Of a stretch of 64,000 nucleotides of DNA, positions 53,946 through 63,500 are shown in pieces. The stretch lies in contig NZ_CP059676.1 in the NCBI RefSeq assembly GCF_014069875.1, forward strand, positions 186,001 through 250,000, written 5' to 3'. Below the pieces are notes generated by a model that did not search any database, had not been told where the DNA came from, and saw nothing but the letters and a program-made list of their open reading frames with translations. The DNA comes from Flaviflexus equikiangi (GTDB taxonomy: Bacteria; Actinomycetota; Actinomycetes; Actinomycetales; Actinomycetaceae). Position numbers and translations under genes: made by a program. Position 1 is the first letter of the stretch; each line of letters opens with the position of its first letter.

Positions 53946-55358
53946 ATGGCTAACACATCTCGAGGGGGCCTCGGTGTTCTCTCCGCACCACCGGCAGGTA
54001 CCCCCGTGCCGGAGAACGAGATCGATCCGCTCTACAAGCGGCTGAGGCGCCAGGCGTTCCTCGGTATCTTCTTCGGCTACGCAGGCTTCTACCTGATCCG
54101 CAACAACGTCTCGATCGTGTCCGCGGTCCTCAAGGAATACGACGTCCTCGACGCACTCGGCCTCGGCATTGTCGCCAACGCTGTTCTCTTCTCCTACGGC
54201 CTGTCCAAGTTCTTCATGGCCATGCTGTCGGACCGTGCGAACGCACGCTACTTCATGCCGCTCGGCCTCGCGCTGTCCGCGATCGTCAACCTTCTCATCG
54301 CCTTCGTCCCCGTCCTATCCGCATCAGTCGGACTCTTCGCCGCGATGATGTTCCTCAACGGCTGGTTCCAGGGCATGGGATGGCCGCCATCGGGCCGCGT
54401 CCTTGTGCACTGGTTCTCCACGAACGAACGCGGCTGGATGACCTCCATCTGGAACTGTGCACACAACGTCGGCGGTGCCGGTGTCGGCATCCTGGCCGCG
54501 TGGGCGCTCACACAGTTCGGCAGCTCCGAGGCCGACTGGGCCCCCGCCTTCTGGGCCCCCGCCATCGTTGCCCTCTTCGTGGCACTCTTCGCGTTCCTCA
54601 CGATCCGCGACCGTCCCGAGGCCGTCGGCCTGCCCACGATCGAGGAATACCGCAACGATCCCGCCAAGGTTGAGCAGTCAGCCGATGAAGAGGGCATGCC
54701 CTGGAAGGAGACCCTCTTCAAGCACGTCCTCACCAACCGCGTCATCGTCCTGCTAGCGTTGACCAACGTGTTCGTCTACACGCTGCGGTATGGCGTCCTC
54801 AACTGGATCCCCGTCTACCTGACGGAAGAGATCCATGCCGCGGACATCACCGACGGCATCATCGGCTTCGCGATCTACGAACTCGCCGGCATCGTCGGCA
54901 CGCTCCTGTGCGGCTGGATGTCGGACAAGGTGTTCAAGGGATGGCGGTCGGGTGCGGGACTCGTCTTCCTCGCCGGCGTCGGTGTCGCCATCGGCTTCTA
55001 CTGGCTCCTCCCCGCAACCGCGCCGCTGTGGCTCTTCTACGTCCTCATCGCGATCATCGGCGGTCTCATCTACGGCCCCGTCATGCTCATCGGCCTCCAG
55101 GCCATCGATCTCTCGCCGGTCAACGTCGCAGGCACGGCTGCCGGCTTCACGGGACTCTTCGGCTACCTTCTCGGCGCATCCCTCGCTTCCACGGGCGTTG
55201 GTCTGCTCGTGAAGTTCTACGGGTGGAACGTGACGTTCGCATGCCTCATGGGCATCGTCGTCCTCGCCCTTATCTTCATGTGGATCGTCGGCAGGGACGA
55301 ACGCAAGATGATGGATGCTCGCGAGGCCAAGCTCCTCGCCGAGCAGGACAACCGCTAG
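53946..55358 (+). CDS. Organophosphate:phosphate antiporter-family MFS protein (GlpT/UhpT/UhpC-like)
   Basis: 470 aa from ATG 53946 (MANTSRGG), AAAGGG upstream. Twelve helices; RQAFLGIFFGYAGFYLIRNNVSIV, FLNGWFQGMGWPPSGRVLVHWFS and RGWMTSIWNCAHNVGGAG are the OPA-family signature regions, including the Arg in helix 1 that binds phosphate. Takes up glycerol-3-phosphate, hexose phosphate or phosphoglycerate in exchange for phosphate, or acts as a UhpC-like receptor. Exact substrate unknown. Lies between the two-component system and a binding-protein ABC transporter. Confidence 0.88.
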   Translation: MANTSRGGLGVLSAPPAGTPVPENEIDPLYKRLRRQAFLGIFFGYAGFYLIRNNVSIVSAVLKEYDVLDALGLGIVANAVLFSYGLSKFFMAMLSDRANARYFMPLGLALSAIVNLLIAFVPVLSASVGLFAAMMFLNGWFQGMGWPPSGRVLVHWFSTNERGWMTSIWNCAHNVGGAGVGILAAWALTQFGSSEADWAPAFWAPAIVALFVALFAFLTIRDRPEAVGLPTIEEYRNDPAKVEQSADEEGMPWKETLFKHVLTNRVIVLLALTNVFVYTLRYGVLNWIPVYLTEEIHAADITDGIIGFAIYELAGIVGTLLCGWMSDKVFKGWRSGAGLVFLAGVGVAIGFYWLLPATAPLWLFYVLIAIIGGLIYGPVMLIGLQAIDLSPVNVAGTAAGFTGLFGYLLGASLASTGVGLLVKFYGWNVTFACLMGIVVLALIFMWIVGRDERKMMDAREAKLLAEQDNR

Positions 55359-55370
55359 AGCTCCCACCCA

Positions 55371-55404
55371 GTATCCGCCGGTCTCCCTCGAGGCCGGCGG
55401 ATAC
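55371..55404 (+). terminator. Hairpin after the antiporter gene
   Basis: GTATCCGCCGG (55371-55381) and CCGGCGGATAC (55394-55404), 12-base loop. Separates the antiporter from the ABC genes, so the latter may have reduced or independent expression. Confidence 0.7.
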
Positions 55405-55415
55405 ACTTGCTCTCG

Positions 55416-56435
55416 ATGACACTGCGATCGCGCTGGTGGCGCGCCATGATGCCACGTATCGGTGCGGGGATCGTGCTGACCGCACTCGCGGTGGGAGTTC
55501 TCGCCCAGGAGCGGCTCACGTCCCCGGACCTTGTCGTGCTGTGCTCCAACAATGTCGAATCCTGCGTTGCCGTCGTCGCCGAATATGAGGAGATGACGGG
55601 CGCGGACGTGACGGTCGTCCGCATGCCCACAACGGAGGCCCTTGCCCGCATCCGTGTCCCCAAAGATGTCGGTGAGTTCGATGTGTGGATGGGAGGGCCG
55701 GCAGATGCCTACACGCTGGCCGCGAACGAAGGCCTCCTCGCCGTCCCCGATATTGCCGACTCATCGAACATCCCGGCGGACCTCAAGGATCCCGATGGTC
55801 GATGGTATGGGATCTATGGCGGGATCCTGGCTTTCTGTGTCGCGGCCGACGCGCAAGCGCCCCGAACATGGGAGGACCTCCCGGAGCACGACGGCGTCGT
55901 CATCCCCAACCCGCTGACGTCGGGGACGGCACTGACGATGCTGTCCGTCCACTACGAGCGTCTCGGCTCCGTCGATGCTGCGATGGCATACATGGCCCGG
56001 CTCGATGACACGGTCCTCACCTACACCGATTCCGGTACCGTGCCCGCCCACGTCGTCGGCTCGGGCAGGGCCGACGTCGGAGTGACCTTCGGGCCCTATT
56101 GCGAGCGCGAACAGCTCCTCGGCTACGACGTGACAACGGTGTATCCCCTCGACGGGACAGGCTTCGAGGTGGGTGCCATCGCCGTCCTCGACGAATCATC
56201 GGCCCGTGTCGAGGCGACTCGTTTCGTCACGTTCACGATCTCCGACACCGGTCAACAGATCGGTGCGGCGGCCGCCAGCCAGCTCCCTGTCAGCGACCGC
56301 CTCGACATCCATCTCACCCAGGAGCTCGAGGATCTTGATGTGCCGATCTTCGGTCGAGACATGGTAGCGGCCGGTGAGCGGCGAACGGACCTCATCACCG
56401 CCTGGGTGAGGCAGGTGCGTCACGGTGCCTACTAG
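55416..56435 (+). CDS. ABC transporter substrate-binding protein (AfuA/PgtC/FbpA type)
   Basis: 339 aa from ATG 55416 (TTG 55407 also possible). Signal peptide IGAGIVLTALAVGVLA, cleaved about AQE; no lipobox. The type-2 periplasmic-binding fold is shown by LVVLCSNNVESCVAVVAEYEEMTG, then FDVWMGGPADAYTLAANEGLL and the linker GRWYGIYGGILAF. This family holds ferric and polyamine binders but also AfuA and PgtC, which bind sugar phosphates or serve phosphoglycerate sensing; beside an OPA gene the latter is more likely. Not anchored, which is unusual for a Gram-positive binding protein. Confidence 0.82.
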   Translation: MTLRSRWWRAMMPRIGAGIVLTALAVGVLAQERLTSPDLVVLCSNNVESCVAVVAEYEEMTGADVTVVRMPTTEALARIRVPKDVGEFDVWMGGPADAYTLAANEGLLAVPDIADSSNIPADLKDPDGRWYGIYGGILAFCVAADAQAPRTWEDLPEHDGVVIPNPLTSGTALTMLSVHYERLGSVDAAMAYMARLDDTVLTYTDSGTVPAHVVGSGRADVGVTFGPYCEREQLLGYDVTTVYPLDGTGFEVGAIAVLDESSARVEATRFVTFTISDTGQQIGAAAASQLPVSDRLDIHLTQELEDLDVPIFGRDMVAAGERRTDLITAWVRQVRHGAY

Positions 56436-57945
56436 CAGCAGGAGGATAGCGGGAGCCGTTCTCGCGGCCGTGATCGTCCTCGTCATCGGTGCCGAATGGG
56501 AGGAGTGGCGTCAGCTGCTGCCCACCGTGTCACGAACCGTTGCCGTGAGCGCCGCGGCGGGCGCGGCGGCCGCGATCATGGGGGCGGCGATGGCGTTCGC
56601 CCACCGCCTCGGCGGGCAGTATTCGTGGGCGATCGCCATGATCGCCTGCATCCCGCTCGTCTTCCCCTCGGTGGCTCTCGCTACCGCTCTCATCCAGGCG
56701 CCGTTCGGGATGAATCCCTACGGTCCCGCGATCGTCATCGTGTCGCAGGCGATCGGATATTTGCCTGTCACGTTCGTCATCCAGGCACTTGCTCTCGCAT
56801 CGGTCAGCGATGAGGTTCTCATGGTCAGCGCCTCGCTCGGCGCGAGTCCCCTCCGCACGATCCAGCGCGTGCTCCGCAGGCCGTGGCTGAGAGGGTTCGG
56901 GATGAGCGGGGCGGTTGCCACGCTCTTCATCGCCAGCGATCCCTCCGTCACCCTCGTCTATGGCGGCACAGATTCCTACGTGGCCTCCCACATGTTCAGG
57001 GGTGTCAGCACGGGGCTGACCACATCGATCGGGCCCGCCCTCGTCGCACTCGTCCTGCCCGCCGTCGTCTTCGCACTGTTCCTCACATCTATCGACTGGG
57101 GTGCCCTGCGGGAACCGTTCCGTGTGAGGGCTCCCGAGTTCGTCAGCGAATACATGACCGCACGGCGTGCACTGCTCCCGCTGACCGCTCCCATCGCCAT
57201 GACGGTTCTCCTCCTCCTTGCCGTGATCGTCCGCGGAGCATCCCGGGTGAGTCTCGCCAACGGCCTACCCGTCACCCTGGCCGCCACAACCCTCGTCGTC
57301 CTCCTCCTCGTCATCCCGGCAGCCCTGCTCGGCGCGCTGGCGACAACCTATCTGGCGAGACGCGGGCCGGCCTTACGGATCATCGTCACGGGGTTGCTCG
57401 CCGGCACCTTCCTCCTGTCGCAGTCCGTCATCGGCATGATGCTGTCGGCTGTCTTCCGGGACTCGATCACGATCGGTTCCGCGACCGTGCTGCCCTCCCT
57501 CGTCGGGGGCGGATCTCTTGCCGGGGGCTACGTGGCGGTCGGCTTGGCCTACCTCTCCGTGGCACTCCCGATAGCGCATGTGGGGATGATGATCATGGTG
57601 CGGGACATGGGGGATCTCGTCGATGCTGCGCGCGATGCTGGGGCTGACCGGGTGCGGGCAGGATTCGTGCTGGCGCCCGTCCTCGCGCCCCGCATGATCG
57701 CCCTCGTCGCCTTCATGTCCGGTGTCATCCTCACGCGGACAACCCCGATCATCTTCGTGCAGCCGCCCGGTTTCGAGACCGCATCGACGAGCCTGACCAC
57801 GCTCGCGGCGGCAGGATGGGATGATCGAGTCTTCGCCGTCAGCCTCGTCACGGCACTCGTTGCCACCGTCTCCTTCCTTGTGGCGACGGCGGGCCTGTCC
57901 CAGGCATGGTGGGGCACCGGATCCGATGTGAGGAGGACAGTCTGA
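56425..57945 (+). CDS. ABC transporter permease, two fused halves
   Basis: 506 aa, GTG start overlapping the binding-protein gene by 11 bp. About 12 membrane helices in two repeats, each with an EAA-like loop: one near SDEVLMVSASLGASPLRTIQ, the other near VDAARDAGADRVRAGF. FbpB/AfuB-type fused permease, so one chain makes the whole channel. Ends in TGATG overlapping the ATPase start. Confidence 0.88.
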   Translation: MPTSSRRIAGAVLAAVIVLVIGAEWEEWRQLLPTVSRTVAVSAAAGAAAAIMGAAMAFAHRLGGQYSWAIAMIACIPLVFPSVALATALIQAPFGMNPYGPAIVIVSQAIGYLPVTFVIQALALASVSDEVLMVSASLGASPLRTIQRVLRRPWLRGFGMSGAVATLFIASDPSVTLVYGGTDSYVASHMFRGVSTGLTTSIGPALVALVLPAVVFALFLTSIDWGALREPFRVRAPEFVSEYMTARRALLPLTAPIAMTVLLLLAVIVRGASRVSLANGLPVTLAATTLVVLLLVIPAALLGALATTYLARRGPALRIIVTGLLAGTFLLSQSVIGMMLSAVFRDSITIGSATVLPSLVGGGSLAGGYVAVGLAYLSVALPIAHVGMMIMVRDMGDLVDAARDAGADRVRAGFVLAPVLAPRMIALVAFMSGVILTRTTPIIFVQPPGFETASTSLTTLAAAGWDDRVFAVSLVTALVATVSFLVATAGLSQAWWGTGSDVRRTV

Positions 57946-59006
57946 TGGTGGGCTCGGTCGAGGGGTTGCGTGTCGAAGGCCTCTGCGTGGATATGGGCAG
58001 GCCGATCATCCGCGACCTGAGTCTCGACATTCCGCGCGGCGGCATCCTTGCCGTCGTCGGCCCGTCGGGGTGCGGGAAGACAACGCTTCTCAAGACGATA
58101 GCGGGGCTGATGAAGCCGCACCGCGGCCGCATCCTCATCGACGGCGACGACGTGACCCGCGTGCGTGCCCAATCCCGCCAAACCGGGCTCGTCTTCCAAT
58201 CGCCCACACTCTTCCCTGGCGTCACGGTGCGAGACAACATTGCCTTCGGTCTCGATGATGCTCGGATGAGCGAGAGGCGCAGGAACGACCGTGTCGATAG
58301 TGCGATGGCGATCATGAACGTGACGGGCCTGGCGCAGCGCCTGCCGCACGAGCTCTCGGGCGGGCAGGGGCAGCGCGTCTGTCTCGCCCGCACCCTCGTA
58401 CGACGCCCCCGTGTACTCCTCCTCGATGAACCGGTCGCCCACGTCGAAGCGGCCCTCCGCCACGCCATCCACGCCGATATCGATACGCAGGTGAGACGCA
58501 TGGGCCTCAGCGCCATCTACGTCACCCACGATATTGACGAAGCATGCACGGTGGGGGACAGGATCGCGATCATGAACGAGGGGCGGATCGTTCAGATGGG
58601 AAGCCCGCGGTGGGTCTACGACCATCCGGATTCCCTCTTCGTCGCACACCTCATGGGAGTCGAGAACATCCTCTCCGGGACGGCGACAGCCCTCCGCGGC
58701 GACAGTGCTCATGTGACGATCGGGAAGCTCCGAGTCACCCTGCCCTGCCATCCCACGGTCACGCCGGGGCCCGTCACCGTCTTCGTCACGCCCGAATCGA
58801 TCGCACTCGACAGGCCTGACGGCCTCACGGGGCAGATCATCGCAGTCGGCTTCGCACGCTCCCACATGGTCTACGACGTCGAGACCGATATCGGCACCCT
58901 CGTCGTGCACGAACCGACCTCCGTCGAACCACGCCCACTCGGCACGCCCGTCACCGTCACGCTGACGGGCGGCTGGGTACGTCCCCGCTCCCACCAGGCG
59001 CCCTGA
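57945..59006 (+). CDS. ABC transporter ATPase (AfuC/FbpC/PotA type)
   Basis: 353 aa, ATG 57945 with GAGGAGGAC upstream. Walker A GPSGCGKTT near residue 40, Q-loop VFQSPTLFP, signature LSGGQGQRV, Walker B LLLDEP, H-loop VTHD. After Walker B the D-loop reads PVAHVEAAL, where family members have LSNLDAKL or similar, with the Asp replaced by Glu. C-terminal TOBE-like domain from about 250. Energises the permease encoded just before. Confidence 0.92.
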   Translation: MVGSVEGLRVEGLCVDMGRPIIRDLSLDIPRGGILAVVGPSGCGKTTLLKTIAGLMKPHRGRILIDGDDVTRVRAQSRQTGLVFQSPTLFPGVTVRDNIAFGLDDARMSERRRNDRVDSAMAIMNVTGLAQRLPHELSGGQGQRVCLARTLVRRPRVLLLDEPVAHVEAALRHAIHADIDTQVRRMGLSAIYVTHDIDEACTVGDRIAIMNEGRIVQMGSPRWVYDHPDSLFVAHLMGVENILSGTATALRGDSAHVTIGKLRVTLPCHPTVTPGPVTVFVTPESIALDRPDGLTGQIIAVGFARSHMVYDVETDIGTLVVHEPTSVEPRPLGTPVTVTLTGGWVRPRSHQAP

Positions 59007-59007
59007 C

Positions 59008-59052
59008 CTCGACCCGAGAGACGACTCGACCCGAGAGACGACTCGACCTGAG
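59008..59052 (+). repeat. 17-bp direct repeat, 2.6 copies
   Basis: CTCGACCCGAGAGACGA at 59008 and 59025, then CTCGACCTGAG at 59042. It begins two bases after the ATPase stop. Each unit contains the inverted sequence CTCG...CGAG, so it may also fold. Confidence 0.8.
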
Positions 59053-59222
59053 CGGCAACGTGACCGTGGCTGAATGGTGGGATGTCGGGGAGAAAAGGAG
59101 ACTGGTCGGCAGGGGCGAACATCGTCCGGGACGGATATCGACTGCGGGAAGGACGTGGGCACCAGGAAGCGGAGGGTGGCCGGCGGGTGTGCTGAGTGGG
59201 GCGGACGTGGGACGATAGCGGC

Positions 59223-59606
59223 GTGGTATTTCTCAGCGAAGAAGACTTCGAACACGCCGTGGCGGACGCACTCGACCTCGTCCCGGAAGGTCTCATGAAC
59301 GCAGTCGACAATGTCGTGTTCCTCATCGAGGAGGAGCCGCGCCCCGACATGGTCCTGCCCGATGAACTCGATGAGTCAGGGCAGGCGCAGCTGCTCGGCC
59401 TCTATGAGGGGACAGCGCTGACGGACCGTGACGACGGGTGGGCGGGAGCCCTCCCGGACACGATCTTCCTCTTTCGCGGTCCGCTCAGCAGATACTGCGA
59501 CACCGTGGAGGAACTCATCGACGAGATCGCGGTGACCGTGATCCACGAGATCGCCCACCACTTCGGCATCGACGATGATCGCCTGCACGAACTGGGCTGG
59601 GGATAG
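59223..59606 (+). CDS. Small metallopeptidase (zincin_1 / DUF1025 type)
   Basis: 127 aa from GTG 59223, giving VVFLSEEDFEHAVADALD; the frame opens at 59196. The zinc motif HEIAHHFGI (HExxH plus a further His) lies near residue 110, with IDDDRLHELGWG at the end, standard for this short actinobacterial family. GPLSRYCDTVEELIDEIAVTVIHE precedes it. Predicted cytoplasmic; substrate unknown. Upstream 216 bp hold the direct repeats. Confidence 0.88.
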   Translation: MVFLSEEDFEHAVADALDLVPEGLMNAVDNVVFLIEEEPRPDMVLPDELDESGQAQLLGLYEGTALTDRDDGWAGALPDTIFLFRGPLSRYCDTVEELIDEIAVTVIHEIAHHFGIDDDRLHELGWG

Positions 59607-59660
59607 CCGACGGCACCGTTCCACCACCGCGACGATCGTGATCGTGGGAGAGTAGAGGGC

Positions 59661-60521
59661 ATGGAACTTCGTTTGGTCATTGCCGTCGGCGAGCCCCGAG
59701 GCACCGTCCTCCTCCTGCACGGCTACGGGGAGCACGCGGGCAGGTACTCCGCACTCATCGAGTCCTTCGCGGCGGGCGGATACGACGTGTTCTTCTACGA
59801 CCAGGACGGGCACGGAACCGCGCCGGGACGGAGAGGCTGCTCCGATGTGGGGGAGCTGATCTCCCACCATATGCAGGCACGCCGGGAGGCCCGTGCCCGC
59901 ATGAGAACCACACGGCTCGTGCTGTTCGGACATTCCATGGGCGGACTCGTCACCGCAGCCTCCGCCCTCATCGACCCCGCGGGCCTCGACGCTGTCGTCC
60001 TCTCAGGCCCGGCCTTCCGCCAGTTCCCCGAACTGCCGGGCACCGCGACTCGTATCGGCTACGCCCTGGCCTCCGTCTTCCCCAGCCTGCCGGTTGCGGC
60101 ACTCGACTCCGGTCTGATCAGCAGGGACCCGAAGGTGGTCCGCGACTACGACAATGACCCGCTCGTCTTCCACGGGAACGTTCCGCTCCTCACGGGAGCA
60201 TCGATGGCAGTGCAAGGCCAGAAAGCACTCGACCACGCGAACCGGTGGCCGGCGACACTCCCGCTCCTCGTCTTCCACGGCAGTGCAGACGGGCTCGCCA
60301 ACATCGCCGGATCGAGAGCCTTCGTCTCCCACGCACGGGCCAACGGTGCACCAGCCGACTTCGTGACCGTCGACGGCGCATACCACGAGGTTTTCAAGGA
60401 ACCAGAACACAAAGAGCTGGAAGACCACATGCTGTGGTGGCTCGATCAGCAGATTCCTGCAGGTCGACAAGCGCGCGCTTCACTGACCGAGGGCCCTTCA
60501 GTCGGTACGGTAAAGGGGTGA
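59661..60521 (+). CDS. Alpha/beta hydrolase, monoacylglycerol lipase/lysophospholipase-like
   Basis: 286 aa, ATG with GGGAGAG upstream. Serine hydrolase_4 pattern: LLLHGYGEHAGRYSAL (oxyanion region), nucleophile GHSMGG near residue 93, acid in FHGSADGLAN, His in GAYHEVFKEPE near 245. No signal peptide, so acts inside. Splits monoacylglycerols or lysophospholipids. The stop overlaps the GTG of the giant helicase-like gene (GTGA), an unexpected partner. Confidence 0.88.
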   Translation: MELRLVIAVGEPRGTVLLLHGYGEHAGRYSALIESFAAGGYDVFFYDQDGHGTAPGRRGCSDVGELISHHMQARREARARMRTTRLVLFGHSMGGLVTAASALIDPAGLDAVVLSGPAFRQFPELPGTATRIGYALASVFPSLPVAALDSGLISRDPKVVRDYDNDPLVFHGNVPLLTGASMAVQGQKALDHANRWPATLPLLVFHGSADGLANIAGSRAFVSHARANGAPADFVTVDGAYHEVFKEPEHKELEDHMLWWLDQQIPAGRQARASLTEGPSVGTVKG

Positions 60522-63500
60522 GCCCCATATCGTTCTTCCGTAAGAAGCACACCCAGGAACCAGCGGAGCAGTCGGCACCATCGCCGCAGTCCCCGCCAGA
60601 ACCCGAGGTGGATGTACGCGAACCCGTCACACGGGACGATGAACCCAACTGGGACATCAACCACGTCAACGGCGTCACCGTGACGACCGGCGAAGAGGCG
60701 GAGGCCGCCTATGCGGCGATCACCGAAGCGTTCGCGTCGTGGCGTTCCAGCCTGGCCGAGCAGACAGGCGACATCATTCTGTCTGCCAGTGAACCAGACG
60801 TCGTCGACCTCTCCCACATCCACCCCACCGGGGCGGCAGGCTTCTATGCGGGAAGCCCCACCCCGCTCACCTCCCTCTTCCGGGAAGCGGACGCACTGTC
60901 GACGGCACGCACGAAGATCAACGCGCTTCTCGCGAAGCAGCGCGGCCTCGAAGAGGCCTACGGATCCGCTCCCATCTCCCTCATCCACGGCACACTGACA
61001 TGGTCCGAGATCAGGCCGGGACAGAAGCACAGCCCAGACATCGATGGCGATATCGAGGTCGAACTCGGCGCAGCATTCGACGAGACGGGGCAGATCTCCC
61101 TCGAAGAGCTCGAACGGGTCGAACCGACAGGCCCGCAGATCATCGAGGTCGTCGAGCCCGCCCTCCGCCGCAGCGTCCACATCGCCACCTCGACCGCCTC
61201 GGACCCGGTGCTCACACTCGGGGACGAAACCGATATCTCCTCCGCCGTTCTCGGCGGCCTGCGACGCTACGGGGCGCCCACCGAAGCAGTGGAAGAGGTC
61301 CGCTCACTCGCCCACAACCCCCAGACCCAAGACGCGGCACTCTCGCGCCTGCGCGAACTCGCCCGCGTCTACCTGCCCGGCTGCGTATACGAAGGCAGCA
61401 CCCTCCTCGCGCTGGCCTCTTCACCCTCAGCGATCCTGCACGACGACCTCGTGACGATGGAACCACAGGTACGGGCATCCACCCTACTTGCCGACCTGGT
61501 TCTCAACCGTCCCAGCGAGAATGAGATCCCCACCAACCCGCTCGACCGCTCCCCACAGGCAGAACGCGGAGCCGGCCAGCTCGACGTGGCCGAGCTCGAC
61601 ATCGTCGATGCTGTCGCAGGCGGCACCTCCGTCTTCATCGATGCCACTCCGGGAACCGATCCGAGGCGAGTCCTCGCCTCGATCGCAGCCGATAACGCAG
61701 CATCGCAGAAACCTGTTCTCTACGTGTACGGCAGCGCATCCGCACAGCGCTCCTTCACCGCCCAGCTCGAACGGCTGGGCCTGGGGGAGGCGCTCGCGGA
61801 CTTCTCGAAGCTCTCGGAGGTTCCGCTCCGGCTGCGGACAGGCATGCGGCTGAAATCCCCGGTGATCGATGGGGAGGCCGTGACGGAGCGCAATGCTCAG
61901 CTCGAGGCTGACCGCGAGCAGCTGACGGCCTTCATGACTGCCCTGCACGAGACGTCCCCCAAGTGGGGAGTGTCCGCCTATCAGCTCCTCACCCGGATCG
62001 TCGACATGTCTCTCGAGGAGGGCGGGTCGGTGACGAAGATCCGCCTGCACGAGACCGTCGTCGGTGCGCTCTCGGACGAGAGTGCCCGCCACGAGGCCGC
62101 CGCGAAGCTCGATGAGGCGCTCCGCCTCGACCAGCGCGCCTCAGAGGCTGATCCGTGGGCCGGTTCGACCATCACGTCAACAGAGAAGGCGGTCGCGATT
62201 CACGACCGCGTCACCCATCTCGCCGATATCAGCGTGCCCGCCCTCATGGATCAGGTGCAGCGCGTGGCCGCCGAGACGGGGCTGCGCAAGGCAGACAGCC
62301 TCGAGACGTGGGCGAGCCAGCTCGACCTGCTGACCGACGTTGCGGAGACGCTCGATACGTTCCGCCCCCACATCTACGAACGGTCGGTTGCGGACATGAT
62401 CATCGCGACCGCCTCGAATGAATGGCGGGGCAAGCACGGCTCCACGATGAGCATGTCGGAGCGGCGCAGGCTGAAGAAGGAAGCACGGGACATGGTGCGT
62501 CCCGGACAGGACGTGTCAGACCTCCATGCGGCCCTCTCCCAGGTCCAACGGGAGCGGGAGACGTGGCGCCTCCATGCAGAGCCCGGCTCATGGCCCACGA
62601 TTCCGGAAGGCATGGGTGCACTCCGGAGCACGATGAGCGACGTCCAGGCAGAGGTGGCCGAACTCGCCGAGGTTCTGCCAGACGGCAGCGAACTGAGCGC
62701 AATGAGTCTCCTCGACCTGCGCAAGCGCTGCCAGGCACTGGCCCGCGAATCGGGTGACCTGGCGGACCTGCCGAAGAGGAACACGCTGCGCGCAGAGATC
62801 GAGGAGCTCGGCCTCACCGAGATCTTCGCGGACATGAGCGCACGCGCAGTCAGCCCCGACAGGGCGAGCAGCGAGCTCCATGCCGCCTACCTGGCATCCG
62901 TCTTCGAGCTCATGTTCTCCTCCACCCCCGAGCTCGTGGCCGGGGCAGGGAGCCAGGCGGGCGATCTCATCGCCCGTGTCGTCCGGGAGGACCGCGAACA
63001 CGTGGAGTCCATGCCGGGCTATATCTCCCGCGCCATCATCGCCACCATGCGAGCCACCATCACGAAGAACAAGGATCAGACGCTCGAAGCGGACCGGTTC
63101 CTCGAGGAACACGGTGTCGCGGGCTTGCGCGAAGCGATTGCGCGATGGGGAACGATCCTGCAGGCAGCGCGGCCGATCTGGGCCATGAGCGCGGTTGCCG
63201 TCGCACAGTACATTCCGCCGATGGAGTGGTCGGATGTGGTGATCCTCGACGGGATCGATTCGATCGAGCTGGCACAGCTCGTTCCCTCCCTCCTTCGCGG
63301 ACGGACGATCGTCGTCTCCGGCCGAGCCCAGAGCAGAGGCGAAGCGGTCTCCGCACTTGCCACATCCCTGCCGGTTGCCAGCCTTCCCACGCACTCCTCT
63401 CGCCACGATGAGATGACGGCCCGCTTCCTGGCCGATAACGGCTTCTCCACGGGCCTGGCAGTCTTCCCGACAGCACCGTCCCGGCCGGCCCCCCGACTCA

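Noticed and set aside
57549-59255. Minus-strand frame of 568 residues over the ABC genes
   Set aside because: Antisense of the permease and ATPase; low-complexity, no start site.
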